Below are positions 31,101 through 38,213 of a stretch of DNA of 64,000 nucleotides, in pieces (the first letter of the stretch is position 1; every line of letters begins with the position of its first letter). The DNA is from Pradoshia eiseniae (GTDB lineage Bacteria > Bacillota > Bacilli > Bacillales > Pradoshiaceae), in the NCBI RefSeq assembly GCF_002946355.1, contig NZ_PKOZ01000001.1, positions 186,001-250,000 on the forward strand. The letters are read 5' to 3'. The notes below the pieces were generated by a model. The model had not been told where the DNA came from. It saw nothing but the letters and a program-made list of their open reading frames with translations, and made no database searches. A program made the translations under genes and the position numbers.

Positions 31101-31265
31101 GCTGCTTTAATCCCTTCAGGAGTAATAAGCTTGATGGAAATAGCTATTACCGTGATTATCGGTCTTCTTTTGCTCAGCTTCGTCATGCTGCCCATCCTGC
31201 TTCCAGCTTTAATTGGATTAACGGAAAAGTTAAATTATCGCATAACGGAAGAAAAGGAACGATAA
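28152..31265 (+). CDS. MMPL/RND-type membrane transporter
   Basis: About 1037 residues from GTG at 28152, chosen because AAAGGAGAG lies 6 nt upstream; a longer in-frame reading would start inside the operator. Two MMPL halves each have one TM followed later by a block of five. GIGTDYNILL and SLGVDYSIFIMMRYRE are the conserved TM4 motifs. Between the halves (about residues 480-790) is a long extracellular stretch of LxxGxxxL/ExxxGLS repeats, predicted helical coiled coil. Family members export lipids or hydrophobic drugs using the proton gradient. Controlled by the adjacent TetR. Confidence 0.9.
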   Translation: MKRFVNWRTASVAFWTAITILLLVMMPNLDQLVRDKGQITIPDHFESNIANEMMDEMDGNEGERYEIIAVFNSGHDKALSKSQIVQIEQVINRLTQKHSSLGITDMVTHMDNEEVEGQLVSEDGTTILTQIYINQNQGTITEVANQLYEMIELDGVDSYLTGNELVVEDFIQSTQDGIKKTEAISIVFILVILILVFKSPIVPVVSLLSVGVSYLVSLGLISQLVDHFDYPFSNFTQVFLVVILFGIGTDYNILLFTRFKEELGQGGDVLSSIKNTYKTAGRTVVYSGIAVFIGFIALILAEFQLYRASSAVAIGVLVLVLALVTMNPFFMAVLGKKMFWPSKRFEGHSTNKLWGYLSSVSVLRPVVAILFVLILSVPFIFKYSNVLSYNDLQEVDDSYASKQGIQVIEEHFAPGFSSPAKLILNSAEALDNAEALQAIDELTETIENVEGISKVYSVTRPAAEKIDDLYLNDQTDTLNNGLGEADKGVGEINNGLSSAEEQLGQADLGGLSNVQSLIDGTNELKDGASALNIAVNDLSAGVKASAEGAQGIEEGLTSVNDNLSAMSVAMSQLEEGYSQLENGLSSFTAYFNSITSAIDGAKQGYAQIEASLTNLIGTKPELASEADIQTSLAIAKEGRQQLEELSARLTELTPQYEAAMSSFAEANSSFAEVNDGFALLESGVSELQNGSSELAAGLQQAADGSNQLAGKTPELEKGLSQINDGQTQLLSGLNDLTGQMEALQDGLAKSTNGLSEISNGLSAAESYLSGLSQSNVSDKFFIPEEVLNGDEFKESLDMYMSDDRKTMMMNIILEVNPYSKEAMDIIKEMKGKVAAEIETSHLSAADVAIGGKTSQNVDLEKMADGDFARTATIMLIGIAIVLMFITRSFWNPVFIVGILLLTYYVTLGMSEWVSTNALGVNELGWSVPFFSFIMIVSLGVDYSIFIMMRYREMQWKSSEAIIAAAKSIGGVVISAVVILAGTFAALIPSGVISLMEIAITVIIGLLLLSFVMLPILLPALIGLTEKLNYRITEEKER

Positions 31266-31291
31266 GATTGGCATATAATTGCCAATAAAAT

Positions 31292-31332
31292 GAAAAAGGC
31301 CCTCGAGATTGAATCTTGAGGGCCTTTTCCTG
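31292..31332. terminator. bidirectional terminator between MMPL gene and yqgY
   Basis: AAAAAGGCCCTCGAGATT pairs with AATCTTGAGGGCCTTTT (one mismatch), A-tract and T-tract on the two sides. Confidence 0.9.
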
Positions 31333-31339
31333 TCCTTTA

Positions 31340-31582
31340 TTAATGTGCTGCACCAGGAGTCATCATAAACACTGTCCAATAAGTGAATCCTGCAAAGAAC
31401 ACGGTTAAATATGCACCAAATACGTATAAATACATTCTCTCAGATAATTTCAAATACCCCAATATCACAAAGAATACGGTTTGGCCGACGAAAAGAAGTG
31501 ATGTTGTATACATATCACCTAAATAGAACATCACAGCCATAATTCCAGTCCAAAACCCGCAAACCCTGAACATTCTGTCCAT
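31340..31582 (-). CDS. yqgY: DUF2626 small membrane protein YqgY
   Basis: An 80-residue protein starting MDRMFRVCGFWTGIMAVMFY with three hydrophobic segments, ending MMTPGAAH. Matches DUF2626 (YqgY). The ATG at 31582 has GGGAGG 7 nt upstream on the minus strand, so a longer in-frame start at 31597 is unlikely. Function unknown; conserved in spore formers. Confidence 0.88.
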   Translation of the reverse strand: MDRMFRVCGFWTGIMAVMFYLGDMYTTSLLFVGQTVFFVILGYLKLSERMYLYVFGAYLTVFFAGFTYWTVFMMTPGAAH

Positions 31583-31682
31583 TTGCAAACCTCCCATCCC
31601 CTAATAAAGTCCATCAAATACATTATAAGGATATTGTTAAAGATTGTAAACTATCATAATATTCAGGGGATGAATTAACCAG

Positions 31683-32384
31683 CTAATGAGCCATTTGAAC
31701 CCGATAAACACAAGCAGGGCATCCGCTGATAATATTGTCCTCGGCATGCAGCTCAATGGACTCGAATAATGCATTGAACATACCGCGGATAAAGGCATGG
31801 TGAGCTCCGCATACAGCTTCCTGATGCTCTGAGGCGATTTCTTTGAACGGGCAGTTGAATACCTTGAACTGGACGTTCGCCTGGTGTGCTGGAATCACGA
31901 ATTCAGGTGAAAAGCCGGCCTTTTCAGAAACCTCCTTCAAAATTGCGAGCTTATGGTCAAATGATAGATTTTTAGGTTCTTCATCAATTTGTTTGGCATA
32001 TTCATATGCCAGGTCTCTTCCATATTTCTCGCCCGTCTTAAAGAGAGCCTCGCTGCCAGCGTCGCCCATTGACAGCATCGTTTCGATGGCCATTCTGGCA
32101 AGTGTTTGATAATCACGATTTGGAAAACTGAGCTCGATGACCTCGTCAGAAAGCCGATATAACCGGGAGGGACGTCCGCCCTTTCCTGTTTTTCGTGTAG
32201 CGGAGACTAACATATGCCCTTCCTCGAGCTTTGATAGATGCAGCCGAGCGACATTCGGATGAATATCAAAAACTTCGGCGACCTCTACGACTGATACATC
32301 CTTGTGGCGCCTCGTAATATATTGATAAATATAATACCTGGTTGGATCTGATAAGATGTTTGCGACCTTTAATGTTTCTTCCAT
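31683..32384 (-). CDS. winged-helix transcriptional regulator with C-terminal Cys cluster (COG2345/SufR-like)
   Basis: A 233-residue protein. The N-terminal ArsR-type winged helix (about 1-80) contains ILSDPTRYYIYQYI and the recognition region DIHPNVARLHLSKLEEGHML, followed by a wing GKGGRPSRLY. The C-terminal part has FNCPF, 13 residues later another Cys (AVCGAHH), and a GCPAC pair near the end. Four Cys at similar spacing bind an Fe-S cluster in cyanobacterial SufR; here that is inference. ATG at 32384 has GGGGTGG 6 nt upstream. It is divergent from comGA. Confidence 0.82.
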   Translation of the reverse strand: MEETLKVANILSDPTRYYIYQYITRRHKDVSVVEVAEVFDIHPNVARLHLSKLEEGHMLVSATRKTGKGGRPSRLYRLSDEVIELSFPNRDYQTLARMAIETMLSMGDAGSEALFKTGEKYGRDLAYEYAKQIDEEPKNLSFDHKLAILKEVSEKAGFSPEFVIPAHQANVQFKVFNCPFKEIASEHQEAVCGAHHAFIRGMFNALFESIELHAEDNIISGCPACVYRVQMAH

Positions 32385-32417
32385 TCTGTCCACCCCGCAA
32401 TCCATATTGTTACTTTA

Positions 32418-32423
32418 ATTATA
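32418..32423 (-). promoter_or_regulatory. -10 element of the HTH regulator gene
   Basis: TATAAT on the minus strand, 34 nt before the chosen ATG. No convincing -35 lies 16-18 nt upstream, so this is a partial promoter call. Confidence 0.4.
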
Positions 32424-32583
32424 GTACATAGGTGTTTTATGATTTTGACGTATTTTTGGCAATCATGTGACTTTTGCTCATCGTTTCACATATTTCTTTC
32501 GGAAAAAATAAATATAAAAAAGAAGGATTCTGCCAAATAATGTCTAATAACTATATACAACAAAAAAGGAGGTGAAAAAATAG

Positions 32584-33645
32584 TTGCTATCAATCGACCA
32601 TTTGGCGGATAAGGTAGTGAGTGAGGCTGTTTCTTTTAAGGCGTCAGATATTCATATTGTCCCGAGCAGAAAGGAAACACATCTTTATTACCGCATCCAC
32701 AATCGTCTGTTTCCTGGCGGGAGCTATCAAAAGGAGCGGGCAGAACGTTTAGTCTCACATTTTAAGTTTATGGCCGGGATGGACATTGGTGAGAAAAGGC
32801 GTCCTCAATCCGGAGCATTAACAATGTTTATATCAAAGAAATGGATTGGACTTCGTCTTTCCACGCTTCCGACTCCCCATGCTGAATCCCTCGTCATCCG
32901 TATTATTCCCAATCTGCAAACACTTCCTATTGATGAAATCTCTCTATTCCCAAAAACATCGGCTACCCTCATTTCTATGCTCCGTCACTCTCATGGTTTG
33001 CTGTTAATTTGCGGACCGACTGGGAGCGGTAAAACGACGACCCTCTATTCTATGCTCCATCACGCAAAAACCGCTATCAACAGGAATATCATCACACTTG
33101 AAGATCCAATTGAGCATCAGTCAGATGACGCGATACAAGTACAAATAAATGAGAAAGCAGGAATCAGCTACTCCATTGGATTGAAGGCTGCCCTGCGCCA
33201 CGATCCAGATATTATTATGATTGGTGAGATCAGGGATGCAGAAACGGCAAGGATTGCTGTGCGGGCAGCTTTGACAGGTCATCTCATCTTAAGTACCATG
33301 CATGCAAAGGATGGGATAGGTGCCGTGAGGCGTCTGCTTGAATTTGGTGTTGATCAGGAAGAGGTGAAGCAAACGCTATTGGCTGTTACGTCGCAGCGAT
33401 TACTAGAATTAGATTGTCCCTATTGTGAAGGGGATTGCTCACCGTATTGTTTAATGAAAAGGGACAGGGATCGTGTAAGCGTACATGAGCTAATTTATGG
33501 AACAGAGCTCGCTAAGATATGGGATTCAATTGAAGGGAAGAATCCAGATTTAGGCTATAAGGATCTTCCTTCCATCATTGGCCGTGCTGTCGCTTACGGG
33601 TTTGTGAGAGAGAAAGAATATGAGAGGTGGGTTCATGAAATTTGA
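32584..33645 (+). CDS. comGA: competence traffic ATPase ComGA
   Basis: A 353-residue cytosolic GspE/PilB-type ATPase that drives assembly of the DNA-uptake pseudopilus. Walker A is GPTGSGKTTT (about 144-153), the Asp box is ITLEDPIEHQ, Walker B is IIMIGEIRDAETA, and the His box is LILSTMHAKD. Cys pairs DCPYCEGDC near residue 279 resemble the zinc site of related ATPases. TTG start follows AAGGAGGTGA. First gene of a complete comGA-GG operon; I could not find a convincing ComK box upstream. Confidence 0.95.
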   Translation: MLSIDHLADKVVSEAVSFKASDIHIVPSRKETHLYYRIHNRLFPGGSYQKERAERLVSHFKFMAGMDIGEKRRPQSGALTMFISKKWIGLRLSTLPTPHAESLVIRIIPNLQTLPIDEISLFPKTSATLISMLRHSHGLLLICGPTGSGKTTTLYSMLHHAKTAINRNIITLEDPIEHQSDDAIQVQINEKAGISYSIGLKAALRHDPDIIMIGEIRDAETARIAVRAALTGHLILSTMHAKDGIGAVRRLLEFGVDQEEVKQTLLAVTSQRLLELDCPYCEGDCSPYCLMKRDRDRVSVHELIYGTELAKIWDSIEGKNPDLGYKDLPSIIGRAVAYGFVREKEYERWVHEI

Positions 33646-34675
33646 ACGGAGCCGCCGCTGGAAGGGGCGCGAACAAGCACGGTTTCTGGCAGAGCTGGGA
33701 GATTTACTGGATAATGGCTTCAGCTTGTATGAGGGCATTGAATTTTCCATGCTGCACAGCAAGATGAATCATCAGGAAGATATCAAGGGCTCATTGGTAC
33801 TTTTAAAAGAGGGCCATTCCTTTCGGGATTTCCTTGAATGGCTGTCGTTTGAACAAGAGCTCGTTGGGCTCGTATCCTATGGTGAACAGAATGGCCAATT
33901 GTCATCGACATTGAAGGAGGCAGGCCGCATTTGGCAAAAGAAGTGCGAGGATCGCACCAAGCTTAAAAATCTATTGATATATCCAGTATTTCTCTTTTTA
34001 TTCACCTTTGGTCTGCTTCAATTATTTACAACCTATCTTTTTCCACGATTTTCTCAAATGTATGATGATTACGGTCTTGGTTCAAATCCATTTATGGAAG
34101 TGGCCGGATTCATATCCCATCTTGTTCGTTTTTCCCCGGTTTTGCTTGCGCTAGTCTTCTTGCTTCTCTCTGTCATCCATCATTATTACCTTAAGAAACT
34201 CCCACAATTGAAAAGGGAAATCCTTTTTGTGAAGATACCTTATATTCGTCGTTACCGTCGTTTATCCATTACCTACTATTTCTCGATTCAGCTTGGTTCT
34301 CTTCTTCAAGGCGGACTTTCTGTGCTGGACGCGCTTGACTTTATGAAGAGTCAGGATCCGAAATTGCTTGTCAGAGAATTAACCGGACAAATGATGGAAC
34401 GGTTAAAGGCGGGAGATACGCTTGAACATATTTCTCAAGATATCCCGGTATTTAAGGATGATTTTGTTCGCATCATTAGCCATGGCCAGAAAAATGGGCT
34501 CTTGGGGGAAGAGCTGTTGTATTATAGCCGGTTAGTTTTGAAGGAGATAGAGGGAATGACCGAAAAAGCACTGAAGGTAATCCAGCCGCTTATGTTTGGC
34601 CTAGTTGCTTTATTAGTCATACTGTTGTACCTGGCAATCCTGATGCCGATGATTTCTTTAATGAATTCCATATGA
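33635..34675 (+). CDS. comGB: competence membrane protein ComGB
   Basis: A 346-residue GspF/PilC-type platform protein. Two homologous cytoplasmic domains are separated by TM helices near residues 115-140 and 165-190, with a last TM at the C terminus. The motifs LGSLLQGGLSVLDALDFM and ISHGQKNGLLGEEL are typical. ATG at 33635 has GAGGTGG upstream and overlaps comGA by 11 nt; an in-frame ATG at 33620 lies before the site. Confidence 0.94.
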   Translation: MKFERSRRWKGREQARFLAELGDLLDNGFSLYEGIEFSMLHSKMNHQEDIKGSLVLLKEGHSFRDFLEWLSFEQELVGLVSYGEQNGQLSSTLKEAGRIWQKKCEDRTKLKNLLIYPVFLFLFTFGLLQLFTTYLFPRFSQMYDDYGLGSNPFMEVAGFISHLVRFSPVLLALVFLLLSVIHHYYLKKLPQLKREILFVKIPYIRRYRRLSITYYFSIQLGSLLQGGLSVLDALDFMKSQDPKLLVRELTGQMMERLKAGDTLEHISQDIPVFKDDFVRIISHGQKNGLLGEELLYYSRLVLKEIEGMTEKALKVIQPLMFGLVALLVILLYLAILMPMISLMNSI

Positions 34676-34689
34676 GAGGTGGGTGTATC

Positions 34690-35010
34690 ATGAATAAATG
34701 GAGAAAAATCTTGAATGAACGCGGGTTTACCTTAATTGAGATGATGATTGTCATGCTCGTCATTTCCGTGCTCTTGATTATAACGGTCCCAAGTATTATC
34801 AAGAACCAGGAGGCCGTCAATAAGAAGGGGTGTGAGGCCTACATTAAGATGGTGGAAGGCCAAATTCAATCCTATAAATTGAAAGAGAATAAAACGCCGT
34901 CAAAGGAGGAATTAATTAGCGGGGGATATATCAAGGATGGGGCTTCCTGCCCAGGCGGCAATGAAATTGTTATTAATGCTGATGGCAGTGTAGATGAAGC
35001 TTCGAGCTAA
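34690..35010 (+). CDS. comGC: major pseudopilin ComGC
   Basis: A 106-residue prepilin. The 12-residue leader ends NERG with cleavage before FTLIEMMIVM, including the conserved Glu at +5, to be processed by ComC. Two Cys (KKGCEA and GASCPGG) match the intramolecular disulfide of B. subtilis ComGC. ATG at 34690 follows GAGGTGGG; the 34672 start, overlapping comGB, lies before that site. Confidence 0.94.
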   Translation: MNKWRKILNERGFTLIEMMIVMLVISVLLIITVPSIIKNQEAVNKKGCEAYIKMVEGQIQSYKLKENKTPSKEELISGGYIKDGASCPGGNEIVINADGSVDEASS

Positions 35011-35012
35011 GC

Positions 35013-35453
35013 ATGATGCGTAATGAGCGCGGGTTTACGCTGCTGGAGGCTATCTTTGTGCTCGGCTGCTTGTCTATCATGCTGGCTGCCGGGAATATTG
35101 TGGCAGTTAAACTCCTTGATGTGTATGAGCAGCAAGTCTTTATTCGCCAAATGGAGAAGGATCTATATTATGCTCAAATGTTTGCGATGGAGAAACGGAA
35201 GAGTGTTTCAGTTCGAATCCAAACAAACGATAATACGTACACTAGTGTCGCAAACGGTTATGGGACGCTCTTTACCTCCTATCAGCCTCATACGTTGAGG
35301 TTTAGAAGCCAGGGAACTCTCACCATTACGTACACCCTTCTAGGAAATATCCAAAATCCAATGACTGTTTATCTCACTAATGAAGCGAACAGCCCTATTT
35401 ATAAATTGATTTTCCAACTCGGGAGGGGGAGGTTTTATTTCGCAGAAACGTAA
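35013..35453 (+). CDS. comGD: minor pseudopilin ComGD
   Basis: 146 residues with prepilin motif NERGFTLLEAIFVLG (cleavage after Gly7, Glu at +5), a hydrophobic helix and a beta-rich C terminus. Start is one of two adjacent ATGs (35013 or 35016), 2-5 nt after the comGC stop, so translation is coupled. Confidence 0.9.
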   Translation: MMRNERGFTLLEAIFVLGCLSIMLAAGNIVAVKLLDVYEQQVFIRQMEKDLYYAQMFAMEKRKSVSVRIQTNDNTYTSVANGYGTLFTSYQPHTLRFRSQGTLTITYTLLGNIQNPMTVYLTNEANSPIYKLIFQLGRGRFYFAET

Positions 35454-35766
35454 GGCAAATGGCTTTGCGATGCTGGATGGGCTCGTTTCGTTCTCCATTA
35501 TAATACTGGCAGCGGGCTTCCTTTTGCCCCTTTATACAGGACTGATCATTCAAAAACAGGATTTTAGCATGGAAGAAGAGGCTCTTAGCCGTTTGTTTGA
35601 AGCCCTCCATGCCTTTCAATACATGGGAGAGCCTCTTTTTACTGGAGAGTATGGATTAAATGGAGATGTATTCCGTTATCATCTAAAGGAGGATGCATAC
35701 TGTGTGGACTATCCGGCCGCGGGCAAGGAGACAAAGTCTTTTTGCGAGAAAGTTCCCCCAAGATGA
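35437..35766 (+). CDS. comGE: minor pseudopilin ComGE with an apparent ATT start
   Basis: The first ATG in frame (35470) lies three codons after the prepilin Gly and would remove the leader. The reading frame is open from 35410, and the only start-like codon before the leader is ATT at 35437, preceded by GGGAGGGGGAGG. This gives a 109-residue protein beginning ISQKRKANG, with cleavage before FAMLDGLVSF. The usual Glu at +5 is Asp. A single hydrophobic helix and one Cys pair near the C terminus follow. It overlaps comGD by 17 nt and comGF by 65 nt. Confidence 0.75.
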   Translation: MSQKRKANGFAMLDGLVSFSIIILAAGFLLPLYTGLIIQKQDFSMEEEALSRLFEALHAFQYMGEPLFTGEYGLNGDVFRYHLKEDAYCVDYPAAGKETKSFCEKVPPR

Positions 35767-36193
35767 GGGGTTTACGATGCTCGAAGTCCTCTTTGCCGTG
35801 GGATTATTCTCGCTTCTTGCCTTTTTCATGACCTCCACCCTTATTTCTGTTAATAAGTGGAATGAGATTGAAGAGGCTTCGATTGATAGGATGGAATGGA
35901 ATGTTTTCATCAGGCAGCTCGACCTTGAAATTCAGCAGGCAAGTGCATGGAACGTCCTAAATTCCAAGATTCTTTCCCTGCAGTCAGCAGCAGGGCAGGT
36001 CACCTTTGAGCCTTATGGAGAAATCATTCGACGGCGAGTTGGCCGTGAAGGACATGAGGTTATTCTCCAAAATGTGAAGGATTATGCCTTTCAAATCAAT
36101 GGCGATGAACTGACTGTCACAGTTCAAATGCAGAATGGCGGACAATTTGAGAAAAAAATCTATAAACGCTACCTATACGAGCCTTCTATATGA
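35702..36193 (+). CDS. comGF: competence pseudopilin-like protein ComGF
   Basis: 163 residues from GTG at 35702, which sits 9 nt after AAAGGAGG; the in-frame ATG at 35693 abuts that site with no spacing. A 23-residue, Arg-rich leader ends DEG before FTMLEVLFAVGLFS, with Glu at +5. Unlike B. subtilis ComGF, which lacks a canonical leader, this one looks processable. C-terminal part is beta-rich (GEIIRRRVGREGHEVIL). Confidence 0.85.
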   Translation: MWTIRPRARRQSLFARKFPQDEGFTMLEVLFAVGLFSLLAFFMTSTLISVNKWNEIEEASIDRMEWNVFIRQLDLEIQQASAWNVLNSKILSLQSAAGQVTFEPYGEIIRRRVGREGHEVILQNVKDYAFQINGDELTVTVQMQNGGQFEKKIYKRYLYEPSI

Positions 36194-36563
36194 AGAGCGG
36201 GGGATGTTCTTGCCAATCTCCTTGGTTTTCTTTACGGTAATCTTTGTCATTTGTTTGATAGCGGCGAGTTCATTCAAGAATGACAGCAATTATCATGCTC
36301 TTCAGATGAATGGACTTCGAAGCTCGTTTTTGCTCAATACTGGCACAAAAGAGGCGATACGTTTAGCTGATGGAGGGCTTTCGAGGGAGACAAATGGCGA
36401 ATGGCTCTATTATAATGGGACAATAAAGTATGAGATCATCCCGCGGGGAGACCGTGTATACCAAATCATATTAAAGATTTCTACCGATCAGACAGTGCGT
36501 GAAAGCTCAATTACGTACTCTGCTGCCAAGCAGAAGGTTGTAAACATGTCGGAGAACTTATAA
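36135..36563 (+). CDS. comGG: competence protein ComGG
   Basis: 142 residues; a prepilin-like region YEERG precedes MFLPISLVFFTVIFVICLI, as RG precedes the helix in B. subtilis ComGG. The start is uncertain: ATG 36135 or TTG 36147, neither with a strong ribosome binding site; it overlaps comGF by about 59 nt, so translational coupling is likely. Last gene of the comG operon. Confidence 0.82.
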   Translation: MADNLRKKSINATYTSLLYEERGMFLPISLVFFTVIFVICLIAASSFKNDSNYHALQMNGLRSSFLLNTGTKEAIRLADGGLSRETNGEWLYYNGTIKYEIIPRGDRVYQIILKISTDQTVRESSITYSAAKQKVVNMSENL

Positions 36564-36575
36564 GGAGCCAGATAA

Positions 36576-37088
36576 ATGAAGGCAATCTATTTAATCGGAT
36601 TTATGGGTACAGGCAAGACAACAATCAGCCATGCATTAGGCGAGCATTTAAACGTACCAGTGACAGACTGTGATGAAGCAATCGTTCAGTATGCGGGAAA
36701 ATCCATACCGCGAATTTTCGAGGAAGAAGGAGAGCAAGGCTTCCGTGATATTGAGCAGCAAACCCTCAGGCAGCTCCATGCTGAGAACCATATCGTTGCT
36801 ACCGGAGGCGGTGTCGTACTTCGGGAAGAGAATCGGGCTCATATGAAGAAGAACGGTATCATCATATGGCTTGAGGCGAGCACAGAGGAGATTCTGAAAA
36901 GGCTAGACTCTGACAAGACTAGGCCGCTACTTACAGGGGGAGACATGGCGGAACGCATACAAACACTGTTTGATGCGCGCAAGGAGTTGTATGAAGGGAC
37001 CGCTCATATGCGTATTGATACAACCGGCAAGGCTAAAGATGAAATCGTACATGAGATTTTGTCACACCTGGATGAATACGACGTATAA
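36576..37088 (+). CDS. aroK: shikimate kinase
   Basis: A 170-residue NMP-kinase-fold enzyme that phosphorylates shikimate at O3 with ATP. Walker A is GFMGTGKTT (residues 8-16), the substrate motif is TDCDEAI, then GEQGFRDIEQ (shikimate-binding Arg), ATGGGVV, and the lid Arg in KTRPLL. Start ATG follows AAGGAGCC. It directly follows comGG by 12 nt. Confidence 0.95.
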   Translation: MKAIYLIGFMGTGKTTISHALGEHLNVPVTDCDEAIVQYAGKSIPRIFEEEGEQGFRDIEQQTLRQLHAENHIVATGGGVVLREENRAHMKKNGIIIWLEASTEEILKRLDSDKTRPLLTGGDMAERIQTLFDARKELYEGTAHMRIDTTGKAKDEIVHEILSHLDEYDV

Positions 37089-37129
37089 ATTCTCCCATAC
37101 CTGTTGAAACTGATGGATGGGTGATGTAG

Positions 37130-37303
37130 ATGAAAACGAATGATTATGTAAAATACTTAACCGTCGAATGGCTGAATTACATGGACCAGCCAAAGGAAAT
37201 TCGCAAGGAGCAAAGGAAAAGTCATAAGGGAACACGGCAGCCGATAAGCTTCTGGTTTGGCGTTATCCCATTAGGGATTGAAATGCTCTTTAAGCGAAAT
37301 TGA
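37130..37303 (+). CDS. yqzE: small protein YqzE
   Basis: A 57-residue ORF starting MKTNDYVKYLTVEWLNYMDQ, with a basic middle (KEIRKEQRKSHKG) and a hydrophobic C-terminal helix FWFGVIPLGIEMLF. This matches YqzE, which follows comGG in Bacillus and is ComK-regulated there. The ribosome binding site is weak (GATGGGTGATGTAG). The function is unknown. Confidence 0.85.
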   Translation: MKTNDYVKYLTVEWLNYMDQPKEIRKEQRKSHKGTRQPISFWFGVIPLGIEMLFKRN

Positions 37304-37391
37304 AAAGCCGCTGAAGATTGTTGCCGCATATCAAGAGTTAGACTGAAAAACTAACTACTTGGTTGCCACAATCATTCAGGGGCTTTTTTTG
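37304..37391 (+). terminator. terminator of the comG-aroK-yqzE operon
   Basis: AAAAGCCgCTGAAgATTG pairs with CAATcaTTCAGgGGCTTTTTTT around an insert of about 50 nt, starting at the yqzE stop. The loop is unusually long. Confidence 0.75.
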
Positions 37392-37418
37392 TTGCTTTGA
37401 TTAGATTGAGCGTCTTAT

Positions 37419-38213
37419 CTAGATAGCGTTACTGGTTAAATAAAATAACCCTCCATTGACAATGCTCACCTGGATGCGCGGCTCATATTGGAGCTTTAGA
37501 GCTTCCTTCTCTGCCTCGTAGGAAGCTCTTTCTTCTTCCATTTTGTCCTCGTAGAAATGATTCAGCAAGGCCAAATCCTTCTCCCATCTTTCCAGCGCAT
37601 CAGCTGCCCAGGAATGGTTATCATCGTTAATTTTCAGCTGTATATGATTTTTCAGGCGTCCGATTCCGCTCTGGTAGCGGATAATCGGTGATAGGGTAAA
37701 TGTATAGTCAGATATCTTCGGTGTTAGGGAGATCGCCTGCATCGTGTCAAAGAAATCTTCCATAATCATTCCGTTGATTAGATTCAGGCCAAGCGAATGG
37801 AATTGATCTTTTTTTCGATCACATTCGTAGGATATGTTGACATTCAGGCATAGCCACGGGAATAACGGGGTCTGCCCGTTTGTGATATTGATTTTTTCAA
37901 AAAGCCGGATATGGCGTGATAGCTTTCTGGAAACGGCAAAGATTTGATGCAGCCGGGGGGAGCCAAAGTGGATGAAATCCCCCTTTATCCCCTCTGGTGC
38001 AGCGCTTTGGTCCGTGATGAGTGTCAGGCTCATCGGGTTCGGAACCCCGCCGGTTTTTTCGAGATAATGCCAATAAAATGGCCGGTTCATTAATTCTTTG
38101 TCCATCTCAATCGTCAATTGCACGATAAGATGACCTGGACCTTCCTCTGTGATTTCGCAATGATTGGCTTGAAAGAATTCACTCAGAAACTTATGAATCT
38201 CCGCTTGCTGCAC
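37419..38213 (-). CDS. yqhG: YqhG family protein
   Basis: A 264-residue soluble protein matching YqhG in order and sequence style (QQAEIHKFLSEFFQANHCEI at the N terminus, KEALKLQYEPRIQVSIVNGG near the C terminus). GTG at 38213 is chosen because AAGGAGG lies 9 nt upstream; a longer frame extends into yqhH. It overlaps yqhH by 23 nt, so the two are coupled. Function unknown. Confidence 0.88.
   Translation of the reverse strand: MQQAEIHKFLSEFFQANHCEITEEGPGHLIVQLTIEMDKELMNRPFYWHYLEKTGGVPNPMSLTLITDQSAAPEGIKGDFIHFGSPRLHQIFAVSRKLSRHIRLFEKINITNGQTPLFPWLCLNVNISYECDRKKDQFHSLGLNLINGMIMEDFFDTMQAISLTPKISDYTFTLSPIIRYQSGIGRLKNHIQLKINDDNHSWAADALERWEKDLALLNHFYEDKMEEERASYEAEKEALKLQYEPRIQVSIVNGGLFYLTSNAI

Noticed and set aside
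32430-32580. Possible ComK box upstream of comGA
   Set aside because: A- and T-runs are present, but no AAAA-N5-TTTT pair at the proper spacing could be placed. Not enough to call.
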